Source: Sulfitobacter brevis
GTDB taxonomy: Bacteria; Pseudomonadota; Alphaproteobacteria; Rhodobacterales; Rhodobacteraceae
Direction: 5' to 3'
Length of the DNA stretch: 64,000 bases
NCBI RefSeq assembly: GCF_900112755.1
Contig: NZ_FOMW01000001.1
Location: 372,001 to 436,000 of the forward strand
The notes beneath the pieces are model-generated. The model saw only the letters and a list, made by a program, of their open reading frames with translations. It made no database searches and was not told where the DNA came from. This document shows positions 26,515 through 34,660 of this stretch, piece after piece; position 1 is the stretch's first letter, and every line of letters starts with the position of its first letter. The position numbers were made by a program, and so were the translations under genes.

Positions 26515-29038
26515 AAACGCGCTTATGCAGAGATGAAGGCACGGATAGTTCGCGGCTGTCATATCGCGCCCTCGCATAAACCACATCCGACCTTGGATGC
26601 CTTGTGGTCGCGATCCGGCCTTTCGCTTTGAGATACTTCGATATTTGACGTCGGGCAGCGCCAACGGTCAGGCATTCCCGCGCTGGCGGGCCATTCAAGG
26701 CTGCTTCTGACGTCCGCGCAGGTCCGAAAATTTTGGAGAGAACCTGACGTTCAGTCTCTAGCAGGCCTTGCAGAACCATCGGACCGATGAGCAGCGACTC
26801 AGAGAAAGAGCCATTGGCCGTCACGATTTCATGGCGGTCACAGGCGAAATGAAACCATGTGATCGCTGCCTTGTTTTTCATGTGGCGAATGCCCGGCAAT
26901 GCCGTCAACGACTTGGCAGGCGCCAGTTTCTCGCTGGCAAACACATTGTGCAACTGGCCATTGCCGCCCACCAGTATGCGGTGCTGTGGTGATACAATCA
27001 GGTCACGCGCGGGCAGGCCGCCGCCCAGCGCACCGGCTTTGATCAACACAGGCTTTGCATCGTCGCCAAGGCTGTCCAGCGGCTGATCCGCGCTTCGAAT
27101 CCACCGAATAGCCTGTGCACCATGGTCTCGTGTCATTACCAGATCGCCGGGGGCCAATGTTTCCACAGCGCGTGGGCCGTCGGGTGTTTCGATCATTGTG
27201 CCTGGTGCGTAACAGGGGATACCCGCCCGCGTCAGTTGCGCCGGAGCGTTCACCTGCGACGGAGAAACTCCCTGCAGTAGCAATGTTTCCCCGTTTGGAA
27301 AGGTGAGCAGTGCGTTACCAAAGCCGTCGTGACTGACCACGACATCCCACACGTTGACCGGATTGCCGTTGGCATCGGTAAGGCCGCTAAGATCAAGCTG
27401 ATCGTTGAAGAACCCGTCGTTGTCTGCGTCGCCGGTATCGAAATCGGTAATCGTATCAGCGCCGAACCCGTCGCCGAGAAGGAAAAGATCATTGCCCGCG
27501 CCGCCGCTCAGCAGGTCATTGCCAGCCCCGCCAATCAGCGTATCGTTGCCAGCCCCGCCCAGCAGAGTGTCGTTACCGCCACCGCCGGAGAGCGTGTCGT
27601 TGCCTGCGCCGCCAGACAGTATGTTTGCATTGCCATCACCGGTGAGGCTGTCGTTCAGCGTGGAGCCAGTGAGGTTCTCGATGCTGATGAGGGTGTCGCC
27701 CTGCGCGTCCCCGCCAATGCCCGTACCATTGCTAAGGTTAACCGTGACACCTGAGGTGGAGGCGGAATAGTCGGCGGTGTCGTTTCCGTTGCCGCCGTTC
27801 AGCACGTCGGCGCCTGCTCCGCCGATAAGCGTATCGTCGCCGTCGCCGCCCAGAAGCGAATCCGACCCTGTACCACCGTTTAAAAGGTCGTTGCCCGCGC
27901 CCCCGGACAAGGTGTCGTTGCCGCCTCCCCCGATCAATACGTTGGCATTGCCGTCGCCGGTCAAGTTGTCATTATAGAACGAACCGGTAATGTTTTCGAC
28001 GCCGGTAAGGGTATCGCCCTGCGCGTCCCCCCCGCTGCCCGTACCAGTGGCGAGGTTGACCGTGACCCCTGCCCCCGAAGTTGTGTAGTCAGCGGTGTCG
28101 ATGCCAGTGCCGCCGTCCAGCAGGTCGGCCCCGGGGCCGCCGATCAATGTGTCGTCTCCGGCGCCACCGCGCAGAGTATCGTTGCCCGCGTTGCCAATCA
28201 GCACGTTCGCGCCTGCGTCACCAGTCAGGCTGTCGTTGTAGTTCGACCCGGCGAGGTTTTCGAAGTTTGACAGGACATCGCCCTGGGCATCCCCGCCCGA
28301 GCCGATGCCGGTGGTCAAATTAACGGTGACGGCCGACGTAGACGTGCTGTAATCTGCCGTATCAATGCCCGGCCCGCCATCGAGCGTGTCTTGACCCGGA
28401 CCGCCGATGATCGTGTCATTCCCCAAGCCACCATTGATCGAGTCGCGCCCGCCATATCCGAAAATCAGATCGTCATTGCCATCGGTGCCGTCGATTTGGT
28501 CGCCCTGCGCGTCAGTATAGCCCGGGCCCATGACGTCGGCGGAATTTGTGCCATCCACGCCGGATAACCACGGCGTGCCATAGGTCGCATAATCCGCGGT
28601 TCCGATATTGTTGCCGCCAACTTTTTGATAGCTTGCGCCGGATACCAGCGGGGCATCCGATACGAACCCCCAAACATCGCTGGTGACCCCGTTTTGAGAC
28701 AGCACCGTGATTGTGATGACCGGTCCTGTTGGCGATCCGTTCGCATCAAGCAGCTGAACCTGAATCAGCGATTCCGCTTCGATCCCGTTGCCATTATTGA
28801 CCAATCCGGCACCGTTGGTGACGATGTGGGTGCTGGCCCTGTCGTCTTCGAGGGTGTTTGATGAACCACCTGTGTCGTTGATCGTAACAGCACGGCTTGG
28901 ATAGCCGGAGCTGAAAACATACCGCGTGCCATTCGGCGAGTCCGAGTTGTTGATGACGGTGGCACCCGCCGTTTGAGTGGTCGAGAACGTGACGCGCAAT
29001 GCCTCGCTATCAACGACGTAAAGCGTGCGTTCTACCAT
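26432..29038 (-). CDS. RTX repeat and Hint domain secreted protein
   Basis: The 868-residue product has an N-terminal region of about 180 residues without clear family, a long run of Ca-binding RTX nonapeptides (GGxGNDxLxGG type, residues about 185-555) and a Hint domain (CYAPGTMIETPDGPRAVETL from about residue 610 to 750). No signal peptide is visible, which fits type I secretion. The repeats come in three modules of about 85-105 residues, each with an interrupting DTADYSxSxxxVTVNL segment. The last about 95 residues beyond the Hint end look unlike family members, and the last 28 codons lie antisense to an ABC ATPase gene, so the original stop may have been lost. No transporter genes are adjacent. 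Confidence 0.85.
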   Translation of the reverse strand: MVERTLYVVDSEALRVTFSTTQTAGATVINNSDSPNGTRYVFSSGYPSRAVTINDTGGSSNTLEDDRASTHIVTNGAGLVNNGNGIEAESLIQVQLLDANGSPTGPVITITVLSQNGVTSDVWGFVSDAPLVSGASYQKVGGNNIGTADYATYGTPWLSGVDGTNSADVMGPGYTDAQGDQIDGTDGNDDLIFGYGGRDSINGGLGNDTIIGGPGQDTLDGGPGIDTADYSTSTSAVTVNLTTGIGSGGDAQGDVLSNFENLAGSNYNDSLTGDAGANVLIGNAGNDTLRGGAGDDTLIGGPGADLLDGGTGIDTADYTTSGAGVTVNLATGTGSGGDAQGDTLTGVENITGSFYNDNLTGDGNANVLIGGGGNDTLSGGAGNDLLNGGTGSDSLLGGDGDDTLIGGAGADVLNGGNGNDTADYSASTSGVTVNLSNGTGIGGDAQGDTLISIENLTGSTLNDSLTGDGNANILSGGAGNDTLSGGGGNDTLLGGAGNDTLIGGAGNDLLSGGAGNDLFLLGDGFGADTITDFDTGDADNDGFFNDQLDLSGLTDANGNPVNVWDVVVSHDGFGNALLTFPNGETLLLQGVSPSQVNAPAQLTRAGIPCYAPGTMIETPDGPRAVETLAPGDLVMTRDHGAQAIRWIRSADQPLDSLGDDAKPVLIKAGALGGGLPARDLIVSPQHRILVGGNGQLHNVFASEKLAPAKSLTALPGIRHMKNKAAITWFHFACDRHEIVTANGSFSESLLIGPMVLQGLLETERQVLSKIFGPARTSEAALNGPPARECLTVGAARRQISKYLKAKGRIATTRHPRSDVVYARARYDSRELSVPSSLHKRVFSSRAVETPLFADPAGFPKAAQAGLAR
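27480..28400 (-). repeat. Three tandem RTX/VTVNL modules within the Hint protein gene
   Basis: Three similar segments of roughly 0.26-0.33 kb encode DTADY...VTVNL...GGDAQGD...NDxLTGDxxANxLxGG blocks followed by nonapeptides. They are internal protein repeats, diverged at DNA level, not a mobile element. Confidence 0.7.
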
Positions 29039-29471
29039 GACAGAACCGGGTATAAAGTCGCGAGTTGTGCCTGCTGCGCCAAGAAGTGTGGCGCAGGAAC
29101 GGCGCCAGAGTATCCACAGTGCTTGTGGTAGTATGTTCCGGCTTCGTCCTTCATGGCCCTCTCCTCGTCAGCTGAAATACAGCTTCGTGACAGGCCTTGT
29201 CTGGCGTCAGATTGCGGTGAATATTTGACGTTTTATTGAAATTGTCCCTATTGGGCTGCCTTGAATGACAGCGCATTTTAAGGATCGGGTGCTCTCATGA
29301 TCTCGCAGAGAGCCGGGTGACGATCCAAGGCAGGGTTAATCTAGTGGCTGGGAGATTTCGTTCCGAAAGTGCCCGCCGATACGCGCGGTCAAAAACTTTC
29401 GATCAGCAATGGATCGCTGCAAATCCATACAATCATGCCGCCAAGCATCTAAAATTTATGACTTTGAGATG
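29039..29471. other. Gap between the RTX/Hint gene and the integrative element
   Basis: About 430 bases without a supported gene. It must hold the upstream region of the minus-strand RTX/Hint gene. Short open frames on the plus strand here have no convincing ribosome site or family resemblance. I see no RNA gene. Confidence 0.4.
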
Positions 29472-29499
29472 GTGGCGGACCGAGGAACCGCCGAACCCC
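29472..29499. repeat. Distal attachment site repeat (partial tRNA-Arg 3' end)
   Basis: GTGGCGGACCGAGGA (29472-29486) is identical to 35611-35625, the acceptor-stem/CCA end of tRNA-Arg. After 5 mismatches the match resumes in register with CGAACCCC (T-arm). It lies 129-156 bases before the integrase start. The degenerate T-arm means this is a remnant, not a second tRNA gene. Confidence 0.7.
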
Positions 29500-29563
29500 T
29501 GTTCCCATTAACTCCTTTACATTCCCTAACATTCTTTGTTGCCAGCGGCTTAAAGGATAACTC

Positions 29564-29593
29564 TTGCTCTGACGTTCCGAGAGATCCTATGAT
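29564..29593 (+). promoter_or_regulatory. Candidate integrase promoter
   Basis: TTGCTC (29564-29569) and a good TATGAT (29588-29593) are 18 bases apart, with AGGTAGGA about 15 bases later and the integrase ATG at 29628. It lies inside the element, between its left repeat and the gene. Confidence 0.4.
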
Positions 29594-29627
29594 ATAGCCA
29601 GACATTCAAGGTAGGAATAATGGTAGT

Positions 29628-30806
29628 ATGGCAAAAGCAGGCCTTACTGTAGCGAAGGTAGCCAAGCTGACCGAGCCGGGGCGCTATGCAGACGGCAATT
29701 GCTTGTACTTGGTCCTACCTAAAACAGGCGGCAAATATTATATCTGCCGCGTCACGATTCATGGCAAGCAATGCGATATAGGCTTAGGCGGTGCGGCTTA
29801 CACCAGTTTGGCCGAAGCGCGGGAGCAGGCTACGCAGATCCGTAAGGTAGCGCGTGCTGGTGGCGACCCCCGGCAAGAGCGCAAGAAAGAACGGCTGACC
29901 TTTGCGCAGGCAGCAGAACGCGTTCACGCCAGTCTTGAGCCAACGTGGCGCAACGCCAAACATGCGGCAGGCTGGCTTTCTACGGTAAAGACATACGCTG
30001 ACCCGCAGTTCGGTGATCGCCCTATAGAAACGGTCAACACTGCGGATTGCCTAAGAGCGCTTGCTCCTATTTGGACGACTAAGCACGAAACAGCCAAACG
30101 GCTCCGGCAACGGCTGGCGACAGTGTTCGACTGGGCGAAGGGCGCGGGGCACTATCCGCACGAGAACCCGATCAACGGACTAAGTAAAGCTCTGCCCAAT
30201 TACAAACCGCGCGTTCAGCATCACCCTGCCCTACCATGGCTTGAGGTGCCAGCGCTCATGGCAGACTTGGCTAAGCGTGAAGGCATATCAGCCCGCACGC
30301 TTGAATTCTTGATCCTAACGGCCACGCGATCAGGGGAAGCTCGAGGTGCTCGCTACTGCGAGATAGATGGCCGCGCTTGGACAGTGCCTGCAGAACGTAT
30401 GAAACGGGGAATCGAACATCGGGTGCCGTTGTCAGCACAAGCACTTGCCGTCTTGGACCGCGTGAGCGGCTTAGGTGATGATCTGGTATTCCCAAGCCCG
30501 AATGGTGGAAAACAACAACTCGAACAAAGTGATGCGTCAATCCGCGCCCTGCTTAACCGAATGAAGCGCACAGGCTTTACCGTGCACGGCTTCCGCAGCG
30601 CATTTCGAGATTGGGCAAGCGAAAGCGCTCATGCGGATCGGGAAGTGGCCGAGGCGGCGCTTAGCCATGCCACTGGAACTGACACCGAAAGGGCTTATGC
30701 GCGATCAGATTTGCTTGAGCGGCGCAGAGCATTGATGGAGCAATGGGGAAGGTTCTGTTGTGGTGAGATGTCTGACGTAGTGAGGGTTTCGCGTTGGGCA
30801 CGATGA
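29628..30806 (+). CDS. Tyrosine recombinase, P4-type integrase
   Basis: This site-specific recombinase has 392 residues. It has the N-terminal domain of P4-like integrases (KLTEPGRYADGNCLYLVL) and a C-terminal catalytic domain: Arg in TATRSGEAR near residue 234, HGFR near 319-322 (HxxR box), His in LSHATG near 347 and the nucleophile Tyr in RAYARSD near 356. All key residues are present, so it should be active. It probably drives integration at the tRNA-Arg 3' end. It sits at the end of the element far from the tRNA and points towards it. The next gene overlaps by ATGA. Confidence 0.93.
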   Translation: MAKAGLTVAKVAKLTEPGRYADGNCLYLVLPKTGGKYYICRVTIHGKQCDIGLGGAAYTSLAEAREQATQIRKVARAGGDPRQERKKERLTFAQAAERVHASLEPTWRNAKHAAGWLSTVKTYADPQFGDRPIETVNTADCLRALAPIWTTKHETAKRLRQRLATVFDWAKGAGHYPHENPINGLSKALPNYKPRVQHHPALPWLEVPALMADLAKREGISARTLEFLILTATRSGEARGARYCEIDGRAWTVPAERMKRGIEHRVPLSAQALAVLDRVSGLGDDLVFPSPNGGKQQLEQSDASIRALLNRMKRTGFTVHGFRSAFRDWASESAHADREVAEAALSHATGTDTERAYARSDLLERRRALMEQWGRFCCGEMSDVVRVSRWAR

Positions 30807-31489
30807 CGGAAAAGCGTGAATGCTGGGGATGTCCCGATGGGATGAACGTTGATGAATACCCAAATTCTGAGGAGTGGTGCGACAGAAGGTGGCGCTGGGA
30901 ATTTCTTAGGCGCTCACAGAAGGTGAGGGGCGCTTTTTCTCTTGCACTGGTAAAACAATACCAAAGCGAGGAACGTCGAATACCAATCGACTACATGACT
31001 GCTGTCGAAAACCTAGAGATTGTCCTTCCACTCTCTCCACAAATGGCTGCACACATTGGTTACGCAGCCCTACCTAATCCAGCGAATCCAGCCTCCTTCA
31101 ATTTTCTTGATCAAAATGCCCGTAGCTTCCATGAAGCGAGGCGAATAGAGCTATGGGACCTTGAGTTAGTTGCGGCTGGAAAAGCTAGTGCATTAGACGT
31201 TTTTAGTGTGGTTCAGGTGCCTGTTATTTTCGACCCCAACGCACCTATAGCTCCTCAACTAGAAGGGCTTGCCGAGTATCTGTTGAGCTTTCGGCACCAT
31301 TCAGTTCGCGACGACCTTCAGAAGCAACGCGGCGACCTCTGGTTTTCCTATCTGCGGATATTGGACGCGCGTGAAGCAGGATATACCTATGCCCAGTGTG
31401 CCGAGCACCTCTGTGGCAGCACGGCGGCGACCGATCAGACAGCAAGGGATCGAGTGAGGGCGGCAAAACGCCTCCAAGACCGTATGTGA
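30803..31489 (+). CDS. Uncharacterised protein of the integrative element
   Basis: I do not recognise a characterised family with certainty. The 228-residue product starts with a Cys-containing segment (CWGCPDG) and then YPNSEEWCDRRWRWEFLRRS, which resembles the transcriptional-regulator-like domain (WxWEFLRR) found in alphaproteobacterial mobile elements. The C-terminal part (GYTYAQCAEHLCGS...RVRAAKRLQDRM) looks like a helix-turn-helix. It overlaps the integrase stop by ATGA, so the two are co-translated. A role in controlling integration or excision is possible but is only inference. Confidence 0.7.
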   Translation: MTEKRECWGCPDGMNVDEYPNSEEWCDRRWRWEFLRRSQKVRGAFSLALVKQYQSEERRIPIDYMTAVENLEIVLPLSPQMAAHIGYAALPNPANPASFNFLDQNARSFHEARRIELWDLELVAAGKASALDVFSVVQVPVIFDPNAPIAPQLEGLAEYLLSFRHHSVRDDLQKQRGDLWFSYLRILDAREAGYTYAQCAEHLCGSTAATDQTARDRVRAAKRLQDRM

Positions 31490-31573
31490 TCTAAGCGCCC
31501 ATTTCCTTTCACATTATCCTGCGCACCGCACCTTGGGGCAAGATTGGGACATTCCAAGAAAGGAGTGATTCAA

Positions 31574-31798
31574 ATGCCAAACAACCAGAATACTGAGGGA
31601 AAAAGTTGGCCCCCACATATGCGGTCTTCGCAGGCATCAGCATACTCGGGTGTTAGCGTGTCTCACCTTGCCAAGCTGCGTATGGAGATCAATCGTGGCA
31701 AAGGCCCCGCCTATTCGAAGGTGGCAGGCTGTATAGTCTACCGTAAGGCCGACCTCGACAAGTGGCTGGCTGACAATCTCGTTGGCGCAGCCGCCTAA
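31574..31798 (+). CDS. AlpA/excisionase-like DNA-binding protein
   Basis: This is a 74-residue protein of the HTH_17/MerR-like excisionase type: MRSSQASAYSGVSVSHLAKL is the recognition helix region and VYRKADLDKWLADN the closing helix, the typical pattern. ATG 31574 has an AAGGAG site and is preferred to the upstream ATG 31544. Such proteins activate the integrase or bend DNA for excision in P4-like satellites. It does not overlap its neighbours and probably has its own promoter. Confidence 0.8.
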   Translation: MPNNQNTEGKSWPPHMRSSQASAYSGVSVSHLAKLRMEINRGKGPAYSKVAGCIVYRKADLDKWLADNLVGAAA

Positions 31799-31910
31799 TG
31801 CAAACCCCCGCGCAATCCAGTGGATCGAGCAGGGGTGCTAACTATTCAGAAGTCTTGGCGGACAACTGGAAAGTTAGCGTGCTCGGTCCCAAAATTCAAG
31901 GACTGAAAAT

Positions 31911-32249
31911 ATGAGCTTCCAAACAAATATCCTGAAACCAGTCGAGACACCGCGTTGGATTATGTCCGTCCGCGACCTTACTGACGACCGAACACCTGCG
32001 AAATACGAGGTCACTAACGCAGATGGCAGCACATCGGTTGTCACTCTCAAAGACCGCAAGCGCCAAGTCGTCGATGCTATGCTGATCGGCCCGGTATTCT
32101 GCGCATCGACAGTGCGTTTGGGTGACGCGGTGTTTCGCCTCAAAGAAGATAACAACCTCCACGCCGCGACCAAGACGACAGCGGAAGGGCGCAAATTCTA
32201 CACGCTGAGCGGCCAAGGTGTGCGCCGGATCGACGGAGGTGTGGTTTGA
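31911..32249 (+). CDS. Small winged-helix protein (HTH_39-like)
   Basis: The 112-residue product carries DRKRQVVDAMLIGPVFCASTV and the following LGDAVFRLKEDNNL at residues about 50-84, the pattern of the small winged-helix domain common in phage and integrative elements. AAGGA precedes the ATG. A 7-bp inverted repeat (GCTAACT at 31837, AGTTAGC at 31872) lies upstream. It begins the cluster of tightly packed genes that runs to 34.6 kb. Its targets are unknown. Confidence 0.7.
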   Translation: MSFQTNILKPVETPRWIMSVRDLTDDRTPAKYEVTNADGSTSVVTLKDRKRQVVDAMLIGPVFCASTVRLGDAVFRLKEDNNLHAATKTTAEGRKFYTLSGQGVRRIDGGVV

Positions 32250-32251
32250 TT

Positions 32252-32353
32252 ATGGCTCTCAAAATCCAGATTGCCCGCCTGCAACGCCTCTATGGCCTGA
32301 CCGCAACCCAAGCCCGCCTTGTCGCTGGCCTGCACTATGGGGAGGGCGTGTAG
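32252..32353 (+). CDS. 33-residue ORF translationally coupled to the replication gene
   Basis: ATG 32252 has a GGAGG site 13-17 bases upstream and encodes MALKIQIARLQRLYGLTA and on to a stop TAG whose last base is the first base of the next GTG start (TAGTG). The sequence (LTATQARLVAGLHYGEG) resembles a single helix-turn-helix unit. The precise junctions with both neighbours support a real coupled gene or leader peptide. Function unknown. Confidence 0.55.
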   Translation: MALKIQIARLQRLYGLTATQARLVAGLHYGEGV

Positions 32354-33183
32354 TGGCCAAGACCTTCGCCCAAATTGAAACTACGCTGCCGCACTCTCGA
32401 AAGCTGCGGCAGCTGAACCACGGAGAAAGGTGGGCGTATCTTTGCGCCCACCTCACCCCTCTCGGCGGGTATATTGGTTTGTTTCGGTATCCCAAGGCCA
32501 TCTGGGCCGATGATGCTGACCTCGCGGTCGCGGAGCTTGATACCGCAATCCAGAAGATGACCGAAACTGGTCTTCTGTCTTTTGATGAAGATGAAGACTT
32601 TGTGCGGATTCACAGTTGGTTCCTCAAAAAGAACGCGCCGGAAAACGCCAGCCGCATGGCCTCACTTGCGGCGGATTATTCGGACCTCGACGCACCAGAC
32701 GAGTTGATTATGGAATCTGCTGCCGAATTCACAGTCGGCGCAATCAAGCGAGCACAACGGTGGAAGCCAGACAGCGTTGAGTGGGGGAAGCTGCGGGACG
32801 TGTTCAAACCGTTTCTGGCAGCGATGCGTCACAACTACGAAGACGACTTTCACGAGGCCCTTGTTGCCCAACTCATCGGGCAAAACCGCGCAGTTAAGGT
32901 CGAACTTTGCGCCCTTATGCCCTCCCTGCAGCACCACTTGGAGGCACCCTGCCCCCACCCTGCCGACACCGTGGGGCCACACTACACTGAGACGAGACGA
33001 CACTTAAACGAGACTAAAACGAGAAAAGACGAAAACTACACGGATCAAATTTCTAGCGAAAACGTCCAACCCTTTACGGCACTGAATTCGGCAGAGGTCG
33101 GAAGTGCTGAGAAAGGGCGAAAGGCCCAAGGACCACGCTCAGAAACCATCGAAGCAGCAAGACGCATAGGAGCAATTCCATGA
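32353..33183 (+). CDS. Phage-type replication protein (winged-helix replisome organiser-like)
   Basis: The 276-residue product starts with GTG 32353 behind GGAGGG; the longer frame from 32218 has no ribosome site. Residues about 15-95 (LRQLNHGERWAYLCAHLTPLG, then YPKAIWADD, then MTETGLLSF and FVRIHSWFLKK) follow the layout of the N-terminal winged-helix domain of phage replication initiators. The C-terminus is charged and probably disordered. It is likely to recruit the host helicase to an origin in the element. The family call rests on pattern, not on a search. Confidence 0.65.
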   Translation: MAKTFAQIETTLPHSRKLRQLNHGERWAYLCAHLTPLGGYIGLFRYPKAIWADDADLAVAELDTAIQKMTETGLLSFDEDEDFVRIHSWFLKKNAPENASRMASLAADYSDLDAPDELIMESAAEFTVGAIKRAQRWKPDSVEWGKLRDVFKPFLAAMRHNYEDDFHEALVAQLIGQNRAVKVELCALMPSLQHHLEAPCPHPADTVGPHYTETRRHLNETKTRKDENYTDQISSENVQPFTALNSAEVGSAEKGRKAQGPRSETIEAARRIGAIP

Positions 33184-33617
33184 GCGACCGTAACAACGGC
33201 CAGAAAACGGATGAGCGCAATCCAGACGGAACGTTTGCGCCCGGCAACCCCGGCAGGCCGCGAGGCGCTCGCCACAAGGTCACACAGGCCATTGAGGCTA
33301 TGCTGGGGGGGCAGCAGGAGGCTTTGACGCAGGCGGCGATAGACAAGGCGCTAGAAGGCGATGTCACCGCTCTGCGTCTGTGCCTCGACCGCATCGCCCC
33401 TGCTCGGAAGGATGCGCCGGTATCGTTTGACTTGCCCGCCATCGAAACGGCAGAGGACGCCGCCAACGCCGCGCGGGCCATCCTCAGAGCAATTGCTGCC
33501 GGTGATGTAACACCACTCGAAGCAGCGACCGTCATGGCTGTTGTCGAACAATTCCGCCGCACCTTGGAAACCACAGAAATTGAACGCCGGATCACGGCAT
33601 TGGAGGCAAGCAAATGA
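33180..33617 (+). CDS. DUF5681 domain protein (terminase small subunit-like)
   Basis: The 145-residue product begins with NPDGTFAPGNPGRPRGARHK (residues about 13-32), the hallmark of DUF5681, a domain common in phage regions near packaging genes. The rest is helical. It overlaps the upstream and downstream genes by ATGA. No large terminase subunit is present in the element, so, if it recognises DNA for packaging, it would have to work with a helper phage enzyme. That role is inferred. Confidence 0.75.
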   Translation: MSDRNNGQKTDERNPDGTFAPGNPGRPRGARHKVTQAIEAMLGGQQEALTQAAIDKALEGDVTALRLCLDRIAPARKDAPVSFDLPAIETAEDAANAARAILRAIAAGDVTPLEAATVMAVVEQFRRTLETTEIERRITALEASK

Positions 33618-33889
33618 GCAGCACGAAAAATAGGCTTCGCGAGCTGGAACGCGGCAATCAGCGATTAGAGGTACACCTTACTTCGATGGCTTTTGACACG
33701 GGCGATGCGGCCAACCAGTCCACACGCACAGCAGCCTTTCACTGCGACGGGTCCGAGTACCAGATCACCCGCGATCAGGGCGAAGATGCAGGCGTCTTCA
33801 CACGTCGCGCGGAAGCCGAGGGCATGGCGCTGGCGCAAGCAGATCACCCGAAAGCGATAATCTTAGCGCCCGGTTCGGAGGATTTGTGA
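33614..33889 (+). CDS. Small uncharacterised protein of the integrative element
   Basis: The 91-residue product starts with a charged helical segment (RLRELERGNQRLEVHL) and has a beta-rich middle (TAAFHCDGSEYQITRD). I do not recognise a family. The ATGA overlaps on both sides support translation as part of the tight cluster. Confidence 0.6.
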   Translation: MSSTKNRLRELERGNQRLEVHLTSMAFDTGDAANQSTRTAAFHCDGSEYQITRDQGEDAGVFTRRAEAEGMALAQADHPKAIILAPGSEDL

Positions 33890-34179
33890 GCATGACACAG
33901 GAAGGCAGAGTGCAGCGGCTTGAGGCCATCGGTGGAGCGACAAAGGAGACGATCCTTGCCGTTGTGCCAGAGCATTGGGACGATGACGAGGTTCAGGCAG
34001 GGATTACCCATCTTAGGAAAACGTTCGTCCTGCCCTGCACATGGAGCATGAGCATGACCCGCGATCAGAATCTCACGGAAGCACGGCTGCTTTTCGCAGG
34101 CGATTTGCCTGCCCTGTTCAAGCGCGTTGCAAGACGCAGCGGCAGGATCGGCATCCCATCGCAGGAGGGCCAAGCATGA
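33886..34179 (+). CDS. Small uncharacterised protein of the integrative element
   Basis: This 97-residue frame starts at GTG 33886 (overlapping the preceding stop) or ATG 33892; the GGAGG site fits either. The N-terminal GRVQRLEAIGGATKETILAVVP resembles the start of small proteins next to DUF5681 genes in phage regions. No function can be assigned. Confidence 0.55.
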   Translation: MSMTQEGRVQRLEAIGGATKETILAVVPEHWDDDEVQAGITHLRKTFVLPCTWSMSMTRDQNLTEARLLFAGDLPALFKRVARRSGRIGIPSQEGQA

Positions 34180-34382
34180 ACCACTCATCACGACTTCAGA
34201 ATCTCGAAATCAAGAAGCCGAAGGCAACGACCGTCGATGCCAAGCTGAAACTTGAGCAACATCTTCAGAAAATCTCTGACCGACTGCCACCCCTTACAAC
34301 CGCAGAGCAACAGGCATCGCAGGACTGGCTTGTAAATGAGTGGCCGGATCATCTGGAAAGGATGCGCAACAATGCAACTTAG
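34176..34382 (+). CDS. Small uncharacterised protein of the integrative element
   Basis: This 68-residue, helix-rich, charged product starts at ATG 34176, which overlaps the previous stop (ATGA) and follows AGGAGG. The same frame open upstream to 34041 is not needed. No family is recognised. Confidence 0.55.
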   Translation: MNHSSRLQNLEIKKPKATTVDAKLKLEQHLQKISDRLPPLTTAEQQASQDWLVNEWPDHLERMRNNAT

Positions 34383-34578
34383 GCACGGCAAAAGAAGTCA
34401 CAAACCCGCGCGGTGCCGTTGGTGTGCCGAGTGCGGCTGCTTATTGAAGCAGAGTGAGGCTGCAAGAGGTGCAACCTTGTGCGGGCAACCACACTTAATC
34501 AGACGCGGCGAGAAACGCCGGAATGTTCAAGCACCAACAGGTTCAATCAACTCGCATTGCCAGCGTCCCAAGCGATGA
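34372..34578 (+). CDS. Small Cys-rich, zinc-ribbon-like protein
   Basis: The 68-residue basic product carries CRWCAECGCLL (residues about 15-25) and a later LCGQPH, so three to five Cys and a His could hold a zinc ion. ATG 34372 has AAGGA 9 bases upstream and overlaps the previous gene by 11 bases. It might bind nucleic acid. Longer reading from 34336 is less likely. Confidence 0.5.
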   Translation: MQLRHGKRSHKPARCRWCAECGCLLKQSEAARGATLCGQPHLIRRGEKRRNVQAPTGSINSHCQRPKR

Positions 34579-34660
34579 ATTTTGTAGCGCAGATTGAAAG
34601 CGAAAAGCCTTGCAACCGGAAAGGGAACCGTTGTTGACTGTAACGGCGGAGGGATTGTTG

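Noticed and set aside
27480-28480. Regular repeats that could suggest a CRISPR array
   Set aside because: The periodicity follows 27-base RTX nonapeptide codons inside one long reading frame; there are no identical repeats separated by unique spacers and no cas genes.
29472-29499. Second tRNA-Arg gene
   Set aside because: Only the acceptor end and a degraded T-arm are present; no anticodon or D-arm can be found. It is better explained as an attachment-site remnant.
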